Source: Cytobacillus sp. IB215665 (GTDB taxonomy: Bacteria; Bacillota; Bacilli; Bacillales; SM2101). From it: a stretch of DNA of 64,000 nucleotides. The notes beneath the pieces are model-generated. The model was given only the letters and a program-made list of their open reading frames with translations, was not told the origin of the DNA and did no database searches. Location of the stretch: positions 112,817 through 176,816 of the forward strand of contig NZ_JAXBME010000012.1 in the NCBI RefSeq assembly GCF_033963835.1. The letters are read 5' to 3'. Position 1 is the first letter of the stretch, and every line of letters starts with the position of its first letter. The position numbers and the translations under genes were made by a program. This document shows positions 46,972 to 55,890 of the stretch, piece after piece.

Positions 46972-47122
46972 ATCTCTAAATTATGGAGATTAATTGTATC
47001 TATGGTTGTTAGTTATGAATGCGCTGAACTAAAACTTAGATCCCGTTTGAAAACAACTTCCGACTAATTAACTTTTGATAAAGGTCACCAGTTCAAAACA
47101 TAATAAAGTATTGTTTTTTCAA

Positions 47123-47266
47123 GGCTCTTTTCGTAAACTTTATTGCTATTAAAATCAAATTAGTACTATAGATAGTAGTTTTACATGGTTGCTCATTGTT
47201 GTACGGAAGAAAAGTGCCAGGAAATCTAGTTGTGTATGTGTTTGGTTCTTATTGCGAAAAACAGCC
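47123..47266 (+). mobile_element. MITE-like element, copy 16, with perfect 9-bp target duplication
   Basis: 144 bp. Starts GGCTCTTTTCGTAAACTTTA, ends TTGCGAAAAACAGCC. The flanks TTTTTTCAA occur at 47114-47122 and 47267-47275. Shares GTTGTACGGAAGAAAAGTGC with copy 9's GTTATACAGAAGAAAAGATG. Confidence 0.9.
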
Positions 47267-47335
47267 TTTTTTCAACACCTACACCTTTGGTTGTAGGGAC
47301 ACAATTTACAGTGTCATTCACATTCTAATGTATTA

Positions 47336-47368
47336 TGAAAGTTCAACTTTTACAGTTGGACTTTTTGT
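47336..47368 (+). terminator. Terminator-like hairpin between the ABC-F gene and the NlpC/P60 gene
   Basis: AAAGTTCAAC and GTTGGACTTT pair, followed by TTG. It could end plus-strand transcription from the ABC-F gene. Confidence 0.5.
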
Positions 47369-47463
47369 ATGTCATGATGATTGCTGATGGAAATAATAAA
47401 TCTATTCCTAGCTTAGTAGACATACACATCATGACGTATATATTAGATATTGTAGAAGCTTTC

Positions 47464-48438
47464 TTAGTATTGGACAACTCGCTTTGCTCCTAAATATCGA
47501 GCGTTCCAGTAGGTGTTACTGAGATGACTAACTGTAACGCCAACTGATGAATCAGTATGAATAAATTGATTATTCCCAATGTAAATTCCAGCATGAGAAG
47601 GGCCTGGTTTATACGTTTCGAAAAAAACAATATCACCGATACTTGGATGTTGGACGTCAACAGTAAAATTCCATATGTCACTTACAGTCCTAGGGATTTT
47701 GATGTTTTTTTGATCAAATACAAAAGTTAAAAAGCCGCTGCAATCAAAGCCGCTTGGTGAAGTTCCACCCCAAACATATGGGCTACCGATGTATTTTTGT
47801 GCAATTGTAATCAAAGATGTATCAACACTGTTCACTGTCGTTTGTTTTGCTGGTTTGATATATATTGTTTTACCAATCTTATTCTTATTAGTTTCAAGGT
47901 GTTGCAATGTTTGTCGTCCAGCTATGCCATCAATTGTCAACTTATTACGTTGCTGATATGTTTTTACCGCTGTTAATGTTAGTGGACCGAATATTCCATC
48001 AACCTGTCCTTCATAATAATCAAGATTTTGTAATTGGTGTTGTAATTGTAATACATCTTCACCCGTGGAACCGTATGAAAGAACTTTTTGCTTTTGGAGT
48101 GTATCAAGCTTAGCTAATCTAGTTAACATCTTTTGATCGGTAATGCCATCTGTAGCTAACTGTGATTTACTTTGAAATAATTGTACAGCTTCCTTCGTTT
48201 TCTTACCATAAACCCCGTCAATATGACTATGGTACATTGCCAGGTTTTTAAGTTTTAGTTGAAGTGCTTTCACTGCTTGCCCAGTATGTCCATATCGTAA
48301 TTGTTCTTTCTTTAGTTCCTGTACACTTATAATATCGTAATTTACAGCTGTGTTAATTGGCAATGACGTACTTAATACTACAGTGGCGGCAACTGATGAC
48401 ATAACAAAGTTATGCTTTGTTCCTGTAGATAACTTCAT
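47464..48438 (-). CDS. Secreted cell-wall hydrolase: two PG-binding domains plus NlpC/P60
   Basis: 324 aa. Signal peptide about 1-33 (MKLSTGTKHN then a VAATVVLSTSL core). Two peptidoglycan_binding_1 repeats (about 40-100 and 105-170, each with LQxxLxxLxxYxGxxDGxxGxxT). C-terminal NlpC/P60 (about 200-324) has the catalytic Cys in GFDCSGFL, His in SHAGIYIG and the third ligand in QFIHTD. It cleaves D-Glu-DAP peptides in the wall. GGAGG supports ATG 48438. Confidence 0.92.
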   Translation of the reverse strand: MKLSTGTKHNFVMSSVAATVVLSTSLPINTAVNYDIISVQELKKEQLRYGHTGQAVKALQLKLKNLAMYHSHIDGVYGKKTKEAVQLFQSKSQLATDGITDQKMLTRLAKLDTLQKQKVLSYGSTGEDVLQLQHQLQNLDYYEGQVDGIFGPLTLTAVKTYQQRNKLTIDGIAGRQTLQHLETNKNKIGKTIYIKPAKQTTVNSVDTSLITIAQKYIGSPYVWGGTSPSGFDCSGFLTFVFDQKNIKIPRTVSDIWNFTVDVQHPSIGDIVFFETYKPGPSHAGIYIGNNQFIHTDSSVGVTVSHLSNTYWNARYLGAKRVVQY

Positions 48439-48685
48439 GTTTGGCCTCCATTCCAATAAAGTGTCATTTGCAATAAGTTAAGTTACCTGAGCTTAGAAAG
48501 AGGGGCATTATTTATATCATTAATATTTATGAATAGGAATAATTATGACAAATTAACAGTAGAATTACTCATTTTTTGTAGAAATATATCGGACAACTTT
48601 TTAAGGAGTGAGTGTAATGGCTGGAAGGACGTACGTATGTTAAAATTATTTTTACTATACTTGTAGTAAAAAAGGGGAGATTAGT

Positions 48686-49825
48686 TTGAAGATCAATACA
48701 ATTGAACCAACACCTAGTCCAAACACAATGAAAATTATCTTAAACAAAGAATTACCCTCTGGAAAAAGTAATAATTATAAGAGAGAGAATAGCGAAAGTG
48801 CACCACAAATCATTCAGGACATTTTGTCGATTGATGGTGTGAAAGGAGTATACCATGTTGCTGATTTTTTAGCTGTAGAACGTAATGCCAAGTATGATTG
48901 GCAAGAGATCTTACCAAAAGTAAGGGAGGCTTTTGGGGAAGATATTGAAGAATCTAGTGATAAACGCCAAGAAGTTGCTGATACATTTGGGGACGTAAAA
49001 GTCTTTGTGCAAATGATCCAATTTATTCCGATGCAAGTGAAATTATTAGATGGACAAACTGAAAAACGATATGGCTTACCAGAGCGATTTAAAGAAGCAG
49101 TATTAACAATGCAATCATCCGTAAATAATGTCGTTAGTGATAGACAATGGCAGGAATATGGAACTCGTTATGGTGATATTGAAGATGTTGGATCAGAGGT
49201 GGTTGAGGAACTGATAGCTGTTTATGATGAAGACCGCTTAAATAGACTAGTTGATGCAGCAAAGAATAAAGACCATACCGCAGCAAGTCATTTGTTAAGA
49301 AACAGTTACAAAGTAACACCTGAAATGCTAGAAAATGCTGATTGGACTAAACGGTATGCTGCTCTTGAACAAATGGAGCCAACTGAGGAAGATATACCAG
49401 TTTTAGCACAAGCATTAAATGATGATAAAGCTTCAATACGACGTCTCGCTACCGTCTACTTAGGCATGATAGAAAAACCAGTTGTGTTGCCATATTTATA
49501 TAAAGCGTTGACTGATAAGAGTATAACAGTTAGAAGAACGGCTGGGGATTGCCTATCAGATATTGGAGATCCAAGTGCGATTGGGGCAATGATTAAAGCT
49601 TTACAAGATCCAAGCAAATTAGTACGGTGGAGAGCAGCGATGTTTTTGTATGAAGTTGGAGACGATTCAGCGTTGCCTGCTTTAATTGAAGCTCAAGATG
49701 ATCCTGAATTTGAAGTTAGTATGCAAATGAAACTAGCAATTGAACGAATTAAAGAAGGGGAGGAAGCCAAAGGGTCTGTTTGGAAACAAATGACCGATAG
49801 CAGGAATAACAAAGATTTAATATAG
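48686..49825 (+). CDS. ypgR: YpgR / conserved virulence factor C-like (NifU-N plus HEAT repeats)
   Basis: 379 aa. The N-terminal 90 residues have the NifU/Nfu-N scaffold pattern (EPTPSPNTMKIIL; KGVYHVADFLAVER). The second half is HEAT repeats (IPVLAQALNDDKASIRRLATVYLG; AIGAMIKALQDPSKLVRWRAA), a protein-binding solenoid. Homologues are B. subtilis YpgR and staphylococcal CvfC; the biochemical role is not known. TTG start follows GGGGAG. Gene order ypgR-ilvD-brxA is conserved apart from the racemase and LysR genes placed between. Confidence 0.88.
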   Translation: MKINTIEPTPSPNTMKIILNKELPSGKSNNYKRENSESAPQIIQDILSIDGVKGVYHVADFLAVERNAKYDWQEILPKVREAFGEDIEESSDKRQEVADTFGDVKVFVQMIQFIPMQVKLLDGQTEKRYGLPERFKEAVLTMQSSVNNVVSDRQWQEYGTRYGDIEDVGSEVVEELIAVYDEDRLNRLVDAAKNKDHTAASHLLRNSYKVTPEMLENADWTKRYAALEQMEPTEEDIPVLAQALNDDKASIRRLATVYLGMIEKPVVLPYLYKALTDKSITVRRTAGDCLSDIGDPSAIGAMIKALQDPSKLVRWRAAMFLYEVGDDSALPALIEAQDDPEFEVSMQMKLAIERIKEGEEAKGSVWKQMTDSRNNKDLI

Positions 49826-49840
49826 GAGATGTATATACTC

Positions 49841-49878
49841 AAATCAGGTGTAGAGTTTATTACACCTGGTTTTTTATT
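49841..49878 (+). terminator. Terminator of ypgR
   Basis: AATCAGGTGTA and TACACCTGGTT form the stem, then TTTTTTATT. Confidence 0.85.
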
Positions 49879-49999
49879 GGCACTGATTATACAGGTCATT
49901 AAATGTTTCTATCATTAAATAGAACTTTTCTATAAGTCAATGAAGAAAAATAAAACTATAATTTACTTCATACTTAATGATTATTTTAAGGTTGTGATA

Positions 50000-50710
50000 A
50001 TGATGGAGAGCAAAATAGTAGGAATAATAGGTGGTATGGGTCCAAAGGCAACAGTAGATTTAATGAATAAAATAATTAATAATACGCCAGCTAAACATGA
50101 TCAAGACCATCTTCACCTCATTGTGGATAGCAACTCACAAATTCCTGATCGTACATCAGCAATTATAGGTGAAGGCTTAGATCCCACACCATCAATTGTA
50201 GCATCTGCACAACGGCTTCAAGAGGCTGGTGCAGATTTATTAATGATTGCGTGTAATACTGCACACTTTTTCTACAAGGCTGTTATAAACTCAGTCGATA
50301 TACCGGTGATCCATATGCCAATTGAAACTGCGAAATATTTACAAGAGCACAAATACAACACAGTCGGTTTATTAGCTACTGACGGTACTTTACAATCTAA
50401 CTTGTATCAGCATTGTTTAAATAAATATGACATTGCCCTTATCAATTTAAATAAAGAAATGCAAGCAGATGTAATGAAAGGGATATATTCTATCAAAGGT
50501 GGTAAACTAGAAACGGGATTGTTTTACTTATCAGCTGTAGCTAAAGAGGTGAAGGGCCTTGGTGCTGATGCAATTATTGCTGGCTGTACAGAAATACCAC
50601 TTGTACTTCAATCAACTAAACAATTGATTGTGGTAGACCCAACTGAAATTATTGCAAAAAAGGTCGTCCACATAGCAACAAATATGAACAATGAGTTACT
50701 TTCTGTATAG
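50000..50710 (+). CDS. Aspartate/glutamate racemase-family enzyme (RacX/YgeA type)
   Basis: 236 aa. PLP-independent two-Cys racemase layout: GIIGGMGPKATVDL at the N-terminus, the first catalytic Cys in MIACNTAHFFY near 82 and the second in IIAGCTEIPLVL near 194. Specificity (Asp, Glu or other D-amino acids) cannot be read off. ATG 50000 (or 50003) follows AAGG; the 20 extra upstream residues are unlikely. It is followed 63 bp later by a LysR gene in the same direction. Confidence 0.88.
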   Translation: MMESKIVGIIGGMGPKATVDLMNKIINNTPAKHDQDHLHLIVDSNSQIPDRTSAIIGEGLDPTPSIVASAQRLQEAGADLLMIACNTAHFFYKAVINSVDIPVIHMPIETAKYLQEHKYNTVGLLATDGTLQSNLYQHCLNKYDIALINLNKEMQADVMKGIYSIKGGKLETGLFYLSAVAKEVKGLGADAIIAGCTEIPLVLQSTKQLIVVDPTEIIAKKVVHIATNMNNELLSV

Positions 50711-50773
50711 AGCAAGAGTATAACTTAGTAGAGTGATAAGTTAGAAGAGTGAGTAAACAAAAGGGTGGGGAGT

Positions 50774-51643
50774 ATGAATATTGATAATATTGAAGCTTTC
50801 ATATATGTTTGTCAACTTGGGAGCTTTAATAAAGCAGCAGAAGCGTTATTTTTAACTCAGCCTTCCGTTTCTGCACGAATTCAATCTCTAGAACGTGAAA
50901 TGAATATTAAGCTATTTCTTCGTCAAGGAAATAAAGTGTCGCTAACTGATAAAGGTGAATATTTTTTTCCCCATGCGCAAAAAATATTGCAATCTTATCA
51001 AGAAGCAAAGTATAGACTCCAGCAAGAATTGCTTCCGAACGAATTAAAATTCGGTTGTGCATTATCTATAGCTAATAATGTTTTACCATCTATGTTACCT
51101 GACTTTAAAGCTAAATTTAACAATGTGCGAATGAAGATAATAACAGGGCATTCAAAAGACGTTTTACAAAAAGTAATTAATCAAGAAGTTGATTTTGGAA
51201 TTATAAGAAGAGAAACTCATCCAGAAATTGAAGGGATTCATTTATACGATGACCCTATTAGTCTGTTTGTTTCAAACGGCCATATTTTACTGAAACAGGA
51301 AACGATAACGTTAGAGCAAGTTGCAAAATACCCACTCATTTTTTTTGATTATGGCTCAATGGATTGGCTTTATATCCATAGAATTTTTTCAACGAATAGG
51401 ATTTCACCGAATATATCTTTGGAAGTTGACAATATGGAAACAGCAAAAAACTTAGTCATACAAGGTATGGGAATTAGCTTTTTACCTGAACATTGTGTGA
51501 AAAAGGAGCTTCAAAAGGAGCAACTTGTTCGTGTTGAATTAACGCCACCCATTAGAATGAATATAAGCATTGATTTTATTTACGTAAAAGGGAGTTCACA
51601 ATCTGTTTTTATCAATTATTTTAAGGAAAGACTCTTTTCGTAA
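50774..51643 (+). CDS. LysR-family transcription regulator
   Basis: 289 aa. N-terminal winged helix (about 1-60) with the family pattern FNKAAEALFLTQPSVSARIQ, then a periplasmic-binding-like effector domain (about 88-285). It lies directly after the racemase gene and could regulate it, although LysR targets are commonly divergent. The final codons (CTC TTT TCG TAA) are the left end of MITE copy 17, so the mobile element provides the C-terminal residues and the stop. Confidence 0.9.
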   Translation: MNIDNIEAFIYVCQLGSFNKAAEALFLTQPSVSARIQSLEREMNIKLFLRQGNKVSLTDKGEYFFPHAQKILQSYQEAKYRLQQELLPNELKFGCALSIANNVLPSMLPDFKAKFNNVRMKIITGHSKDVLQKVINQEVDFGIIRRETHPEIEGIHLYDDPISLFVSNGHILLKQETITLEQVAKYPLIFFDYGSMDWLYIHRIFSTNRISPNISLEVDNMETAKNLVIQGMGISFLPEHCVKKELQKEQLVRVELTPPIRMNISIDFIYVKGSSQSVFINYFKERLFS

Positions 51644-51796
51644 ACATTGTTGCTATTAAGACTAATTTATGCAACTGACCTCATTTAAAATGCGACAAGT
51701 TTCCACGACCGCTTGGGTTATACGTATTTACTTCATAGTAAGAAAAATAACTCAATGCGAAAGTAGTCAAAATTTAATAACATAAATAAAGCAGAC
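51630..51796 (+). mobile_element. MITE-like element, copy 17 (ends the LysR gene)
   Basis: Left end GACTCTTTTCGTAAACATTG is one to two bases from the family end and overlaps the last 14 bases of the LysR coding region. The right end (GCAGAC near 51796) is weak, so the right border is approximate. Confidence 0.5.
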
Positions 51797-51965
51797 TTAA
51801 AAAGGGTTAGGTTCTAAGAAGTTGGCTGTTTTTATTGGCGGTTGATCCAATAAAATAAGCAATTGAACTTTTTGGAATCTTGCCCTTTTCCTATGTTCAT
51901 TTTGTAGCATTGTGAACAGCTTTTAACTTATTTACAGTATTTTAAAAAAATTCACAAAAAAACTA

Positions 51966-51994
51966 TTGCAAAACAAATGAAAACAAACTATATT
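51966..51994 (+). promoter_or_regulatory. Predicted sigma-A promoter of ilvD
   Basis: TTGCAA (51966-51971) and TATATT (51989-51994) are 17 bases apart, about 35-60 bp upstream of ATG 52028. Confidence 0.5.
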
Positions 51995-52027
51995 GTTAAA
52001 ATATATACTCAAAGAGAGGTTGATAAT

Positions 52028-53707
52028 ATGTCCAAGGATTTACGTATCCGAAGTAAAGCGCTTAGTGATGATGTAAAAAGAGCACCGAACCGAGCAATGC
52101 TGCGTGCTGTCGGTTTTAGTGATGAAGATTTTAAAAAACCGATGATTGGTATTGCAAGTACATGGAGCGAGGTAACTCCATGTAATATTCATATTGATGA
52201 GTTAGCTATCAAGGCAAAGGAAGGTGCTAAAAATGCTGGTGGTGCACCGTTAATATTTAATACGATTACTGTTTCAGATGGCATTTCAATGGGAACAGCA
52301 GGTATGAGGTATTCATTACCTAGTCGAGAAGTTATTGCTGATTCAATTGAAACCGTTGTTGGCGGAGAAAATTTAGACGCTTTTGTTGCTATCGGTGGAT
52401 GTGACAAAAACATGCCTGGATGTATGATCGCTATTGGTCGTTCTAATGTGCCAGCAGTATTCGTTTACGGTGGTACAATAAAACCTGGTAGACATAATGA
52501 CAAAGATATTGACATTGTTTCAGCATTTGAAGGAGTTGGACAGTATAATAAAGGTGATATTGATCGTGAAGAGCTTCATCAAATTGAGTGTCATGCATGC
52601 CCTGGGGCTGGCTCCTGTGGAGGAATGTATACTGCAAACACGATGGCTTCTGCAATAGAGGCAATGGGAATGAGTTTACCTGGAAGTTCATCGAATCCAG
52701 CAGAGTCTTCCTTCAAAGGCGAAGACTGTTTGAAAGCAGGAGAAGCTGTTTATCATTTGTTAGAAAAAGAGATTTATCCAAAGGATATTATGACAAAAGA
52801 AGCATTTGAGAATGCTTTTACTGTAGTATTAGCGCTTGGAGGATCGACAAATGCAATTCTTCATTTATTAGCAATTGCTCATTCAGTTGATGTCGATTTG
52901 TCATTGGAAGACTTTGATAGATTACAAAAGAAAGTGCCTCATATTGCGGATTTAAAGCCAAGTGGTCAATATGTGATGCAAGATCTTCATGAAGCAGGTG
53001 GGGTACAAGCCGTTATGAAAGTATTACTTGATGAAGGTCTATTACACGGACATTGTCTTACGGTAACAGGGAAAACATTAGCAGATAACTTAGTAGAGGC
53101 ACCACCTTTAGTAGAAGGCCAAAAGGTTATCACGCCATTTTCTGAACCGTTAAAACCAACGGGTCCTTTAGTTATTTTAAAAGGTAATTTAGCTCCAGAT
53201 GGTGCAGTTGCAAAAGTATCAGGCTTGAAAACAAAGCACTTAACTGGACCAGCTAAAGTATTTAATTCAGAGGATGAAGCGACTCAAGCAGTACTAAATG
53301 ATGATATCAAAGCTGGTGATGTACTTGTTATTCGTTATGAAGGACCTAAGGGAGGTCCTGGTATGCCAGAGATGCTATCAATATCAGCAATCTTAGTTGG
53401 TAAAGGATTAGGAGAGAGTGTAGCATTATTAACTGATGGTCGCTTCTCAGGAGGCACACACGGACTTGTTGTTGGCCACATTGCTCCAGAAGCTCAAGTA
53501 GGTGGCCCAATTGGGTTATTGAAAACTGGTGATATCGTAACCATCAATAGTGAGTTACAGTCACTATCCGTTGATCTTTCAGAAGTAGAGCTAGAAAAAC
53601 GTCGAGCTAGCTGGGTAGCACCTAAGTTACATTCAAGAGGTGTCTTAGGAAAATTCGCTCATCAAGTCTCTTGTGCTTCAAAAGGTGCGGTCACGGATCT
53701 TTATTAA
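52028..53707 (+). CDS. ilvD: Dihydroxy-acid dehydratase
   Basis: 559 aa (558 in B. subtilis). Fe-S cluster cysteines in [13 protein letters not shown] near 126 and [20 protein letters not shown] near 194; C-terminal motifs [10 protein letters not shown] and GHIAPEA. It makes the 2-keto acids of valine and isoleucine from dihydroxy acids. The frame is open upstream to 51977, but AGAGGTTGAT fits ATG 52028 and the [10 protein letters not shown] start is standard. BrxA follows, then YpiP, as in B. subtilis. Confidence 0.97.
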   Translation: MSKDLRIRSKALSDDVKRAPNRAMLRAVGFSDEDFKKPMIGIASTWSEVTPCNIHIDELAIKAKEGAKNAGGAPLIFNTITVSDGISMGTAGMRYSLPSREVIADSIETVVGGENLDAFVAIGGCDKNMPGCMIAIGRSNVPAVFVYGGTIKPGRHNDKDIDIVSAFEGVGQYNKGDIDREELHQIECHACPGAGSCGGMYTANTMASAIEAMGMSLPGSSSNPAESSFKGEDCLKAGEAVYHLLEKEIYPKDIMTKEAFENAFTVVLALGGSTNAILHLLAIAHSVDVDLSLEDFDRLQKKVPHIADLKPSGQYVMQDLHEAGGVQAVMKVLLDEGLLHGHCLTVTGKTLADNLVEAPPLVEGQKVITPFSEPLKPTGPLVILKGNLAPDGAVAKVSGLKTKHLTGPAKVFNSEDEATQAVLNDDIKAGDVLVIRYEGPKGGPGMPEMLSISAILVGKGLGESVALLTDGRFSGGTHGLVVGHIAPEAQVGGPIGLLKTGDIVTINSELQSLSVDLSEVELEKRRASWVAPKLHSRGVLGKFAHQVSCASKGAVTDLY

Positions 53708-53781
53708 GTTTTTATTAGTTGATTTTCTATGATTTGTACAGTATTCTTTAAGCATCGGAATGTAATTGGAGGGAATTGTTT

Positions 53782-54216
53782 ATGTCGATGGCTTATGAAG
53801 AATATATGAAACAAATGGTTAAACCGATGCGTCAAGAGTTAGTCAGTGCAGGCTTTACTGAACTATTGACAGCTGAATCAGTTGAAGAATTTTTAGATGA
53901 AGCACAAGGCACTACATTAGTTGTAGTTAACTCGGTATGTGGATGTGCAGCAGGGCTAGCTAGACCAGCTGCAACGCAGGCTGTATTAAATAATGACAAA
54001 AAACCTGATCAGCTTGTGACAGTGTTTGCAGGTCAAGATAAAGAGGCAACTTCTAAGATGAGGGAGTATTTTGTCGACCTTGAGCCATCATCACCATCAA
54101 TGGCTCTACTGAAAGGGAAAGAAGTAGTACATTTTATTCCTCGTCATGAAATTGAAGGTCATGCGATGGAACAGATTATGGAGAACTTACAATCTGCTTT
54201 TAATAAATCATGTTAA
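53782..54216 (+). CDS. brxA: Bacilliredoxin BrxA (YphP)
   Basis: 144 aa, the same length as B. subtilis YphP. The redox site CGC lies in NSVCGCAAGLARPA near 53-55. BrxA removes bacillithiol from oxidised proteins, working with bacillithiol. GGAGGG places the start at ATG 53782, not the upstream TTG. A terminator follows at 54214. Its place after ilvD is conserved. Confidence 0.95.
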   Translation: MSMAYEEYMKQMVKPMRQELVSAGFTELLTAESVEEFLDEAQGTTLVVVNSVCGCAAGLARPAATQAVLNNDKKPDQLVTVFAGQDKEATSKMREYFVDLEPSSPSMALLKGKEVVHFIPRHEIEGHAMEQIMENLQSAFNKSC

Positions 54217-54246
54217 GAGGATGTCTATATGACGTCCTCTTTCTTA
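54214..54246 (+). terminator. Terminator of brxA
   Basis: AAGAGGATGTC and GACGTCCTCTT pair with one mismatch, then TTTCTT. Confidence 0.75.
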
Positions 54247-54339
54247 TGGTACGTGAAAGTACACTTAATATTATTTGATTAAATAAAGCTTACAACTATT
54301 TATGAGATTTTACAGAAGAATTAATAATAGGTGATGACA

Positions 54340-55119
54340 TTGATTGCGACAACTGGTGGTCGAACAGATGAAAATGGTATTCTACTTGCAAAAGAAGTAG
54401 CGAGGGATTTAAAAATCTCTTATGTTGATAGAAAAAAATCGTCTATAAAGGAATTGAAACACCATTATAACAAAGATGTGCTAATGATAGGTAGAAATAG
54501 ACTAGAAATACATCCTATCACTGCTAATGAGCCGGTGTTTTTTCATCCTAACTCAGCTATGTTCCGTTTAAAACGCATAATGATAGGACTAGATGACCCA
54601 TTTCTTAGAGCTGTGCAACTTTCAGAAGGAATGACTTTTTTAGATTGCACTGTCGGACTAGCTTCTGATAGTATTTTGGCAAGTTATGTAGTTGGTAGGA
54701 GCGGAAGAGTTGTAGGAGTTGAAGGAAATCGTTATTTAGCATATTTGGTTAAGAGAGGGTTACATGAATGGAACTCTCAATTATTAGAAATGAACAATGC
54801 TATGAAATGGATTGAAGTTGTTCATTACGATCATTTACTATATTTAAAAAAGTGTCCGAGCGATTCTTTTGATGTCGTATATTTTGATCCAATGTTTGAA
54901 AAAACGATAAACGAATCAAACGGTATTAATAGCTTAAAACATTTAGCAGTTTATTCAGAAATTACAGCGGAAGTGTTATCTGAAGCAAAGCGCGTAGCAA
55001 AACGAAGAATAGTGTTGAAAGATCATTATCAAAGTAACACGTTTGACAAGTTTAATTTTATTGTAGAAAAACGAAAAACAGCTAAATTTCACTTTGGCTA
55101 CATTCATGCCACTATGTGA
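54340..55119 (+). CDS. ypiP: YpiP, SAM-dependent methyltransferase-like protein
   Basis: 259 aa. The Rossmann-type core has FLDCTVGLASDSILASYVVG near 105-124 and VVGVEGNRYLAYLV near 130; the NPPF-like position is YFDPMFEKT near 186. RNA or DNA methyltransferases of this group are uncharacterised. TTG at 54340 has AGGTG in front; the GTG/ATG three codons earlier overlap that site. Gene order brxA-ypiP-ypjP is as in B. subtilis. Confidence 0.83.
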   Translation: MIATTGGRTDENGILLAKEVARDLKISYVDRKKSSIKELKHHYNKDVLMIGRNRLEIHPITANEPVFFHPNSAMFRLKRIMIGLDDPFLRAVQLSEGMTFLDCTVGLASDSILASYVVGRSGRVVGVEGNRYLAYLVKRGLHEWNSQLLEMNNAMKWIEVVHYDHLLYLKKCPSDSFDVVYFDPMFEKTINESNGINSLKHLAVYSEITAEVLSEAKRVAKRRIVLKDHYQSNTFDKFNFIVEKRKTAKFHFGYIHATM

Positions 55120-55312
55120 TGTTCTCATAGTGATTATTCAAAATTGTTTTTTTCAATATCGTTATAGCATTGTAGCTCTTTGTACGATTAACAACAATCA
55201 AGGTGCAAACAGCCTTTGGTTAAATAAAAAAAGTACGAGGTTTGGTTAAATAAATTGCTGTTCGAATGAAATTAGTTAAGTAGGTTAAAGTATACAGATG
55301 GAGGTGATTATA

Positions 55313-55447
55313 GTGTCTAAAAAACATAAGAAAAACCCTGCAACGATCGGTTTAAGCTCTCCTGATGTGGAGGGGCAAGGGACTACTTCAGCTGAAACTG
55401 GAAATTATCAGAAAAGTTCAGCTCGAAAGAAAAATAAACAATCATAA
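55313..55447 (+). CDS. YuzL-like small spore-type protein (44 aa)
   Basis: GTG at 55313 follows GGAGGTGATT. The 44 aa are Lys/Ser/Gly-rich, with the run KKNPATIGLSSPDVEGQGTT that I associate with the YuzL family of Bacillus. Role unknown, likely in spores by composition. A strong hairpin (GGGGCGACTC/GAGTCGTCCC type) follows. Confidence 0.6.
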   Translation: MSKKHKKNPATIGLSSPDVEGQGTTSAETGNYQKSSARKKNKQS

Positions 55448-55451
55448 GCGA

Positions 55452-55489
55452 AGTTGGGGCGACTCGACATACATTTGAGTCGTCCCAAA
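55452..55489. terminator. Hairpin after the YuzL-like gene
   Basis: TTGGGGCGACTC pairs with GAGTCGTCCCAA (one G-T). No T-run on the plus strand, so it may be weak. Confidence 0.5.
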
Positions 55490-55633
55490 ACTCTACTAAC
55501 ATCACCAGCCTTTATGTTAGTATGTTTACCGGTTATTTCTTTACTGCTATAAGATTTTTTAGTGAATAAGTTGAAGTTGAAATGCAGCTTATTCGCAGCT
55601 TATGAAGGTTGTTTTTTTTGTATTATCACAAAG

Positions 55634-55711
55634 TTAGTCAGTTATGTTTAAATAAGTTAAAAACCCCAATGTGACAATAGATAATACAAAATAAACAATA
55701 TCACTTTCCAT
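55634..55711 (-). CDS. 25-aa single-span membrane peptide
   Basis: ATG 55711 is behind a very strong GAGGAGGTTT site. The peptide is MESDIVYF then a hydrophobic helix (VLSIVTLGFLTYL) and ends NITD. It faces away from ypjP (divergent). No family recognised. The strength of the ribosome site makes translation likely; size matches regulatory or toxin-type micropeptides, but nothing further can be said. Confidence 0.55.
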   Translation of the reverse strand: MESDIVYFVLSIVTLGFLTYLNITD

Positions 55712-55890
55712 AATTGAAACCTCCTCTCTACATAATATTTGTGCTATAATATTTATTAATATATCGAACTTAAAAATGAAACATTTATACTACTAAACTC
55801 GTATTAATATATTATGATCATCATGTGGAATAATAGAATGAAAACATTTACATAAAAGTAGATTTATTTAAAAAGGAAGGAAGAATTACA

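Noticed and set aside
48617..48643. Eight-codon ORF (MAGRTYVC) with AAGGAG before ypgR
   Set aside because: Too short to support; could be a chance ORF in a promoter region.
55140..55214. A full MITE copy before the YuzL-like gene
   Set aside because: One end (GTGCAAACAGCC) is plausible, but no left end can be placed, so only the scar-like observation is reported.
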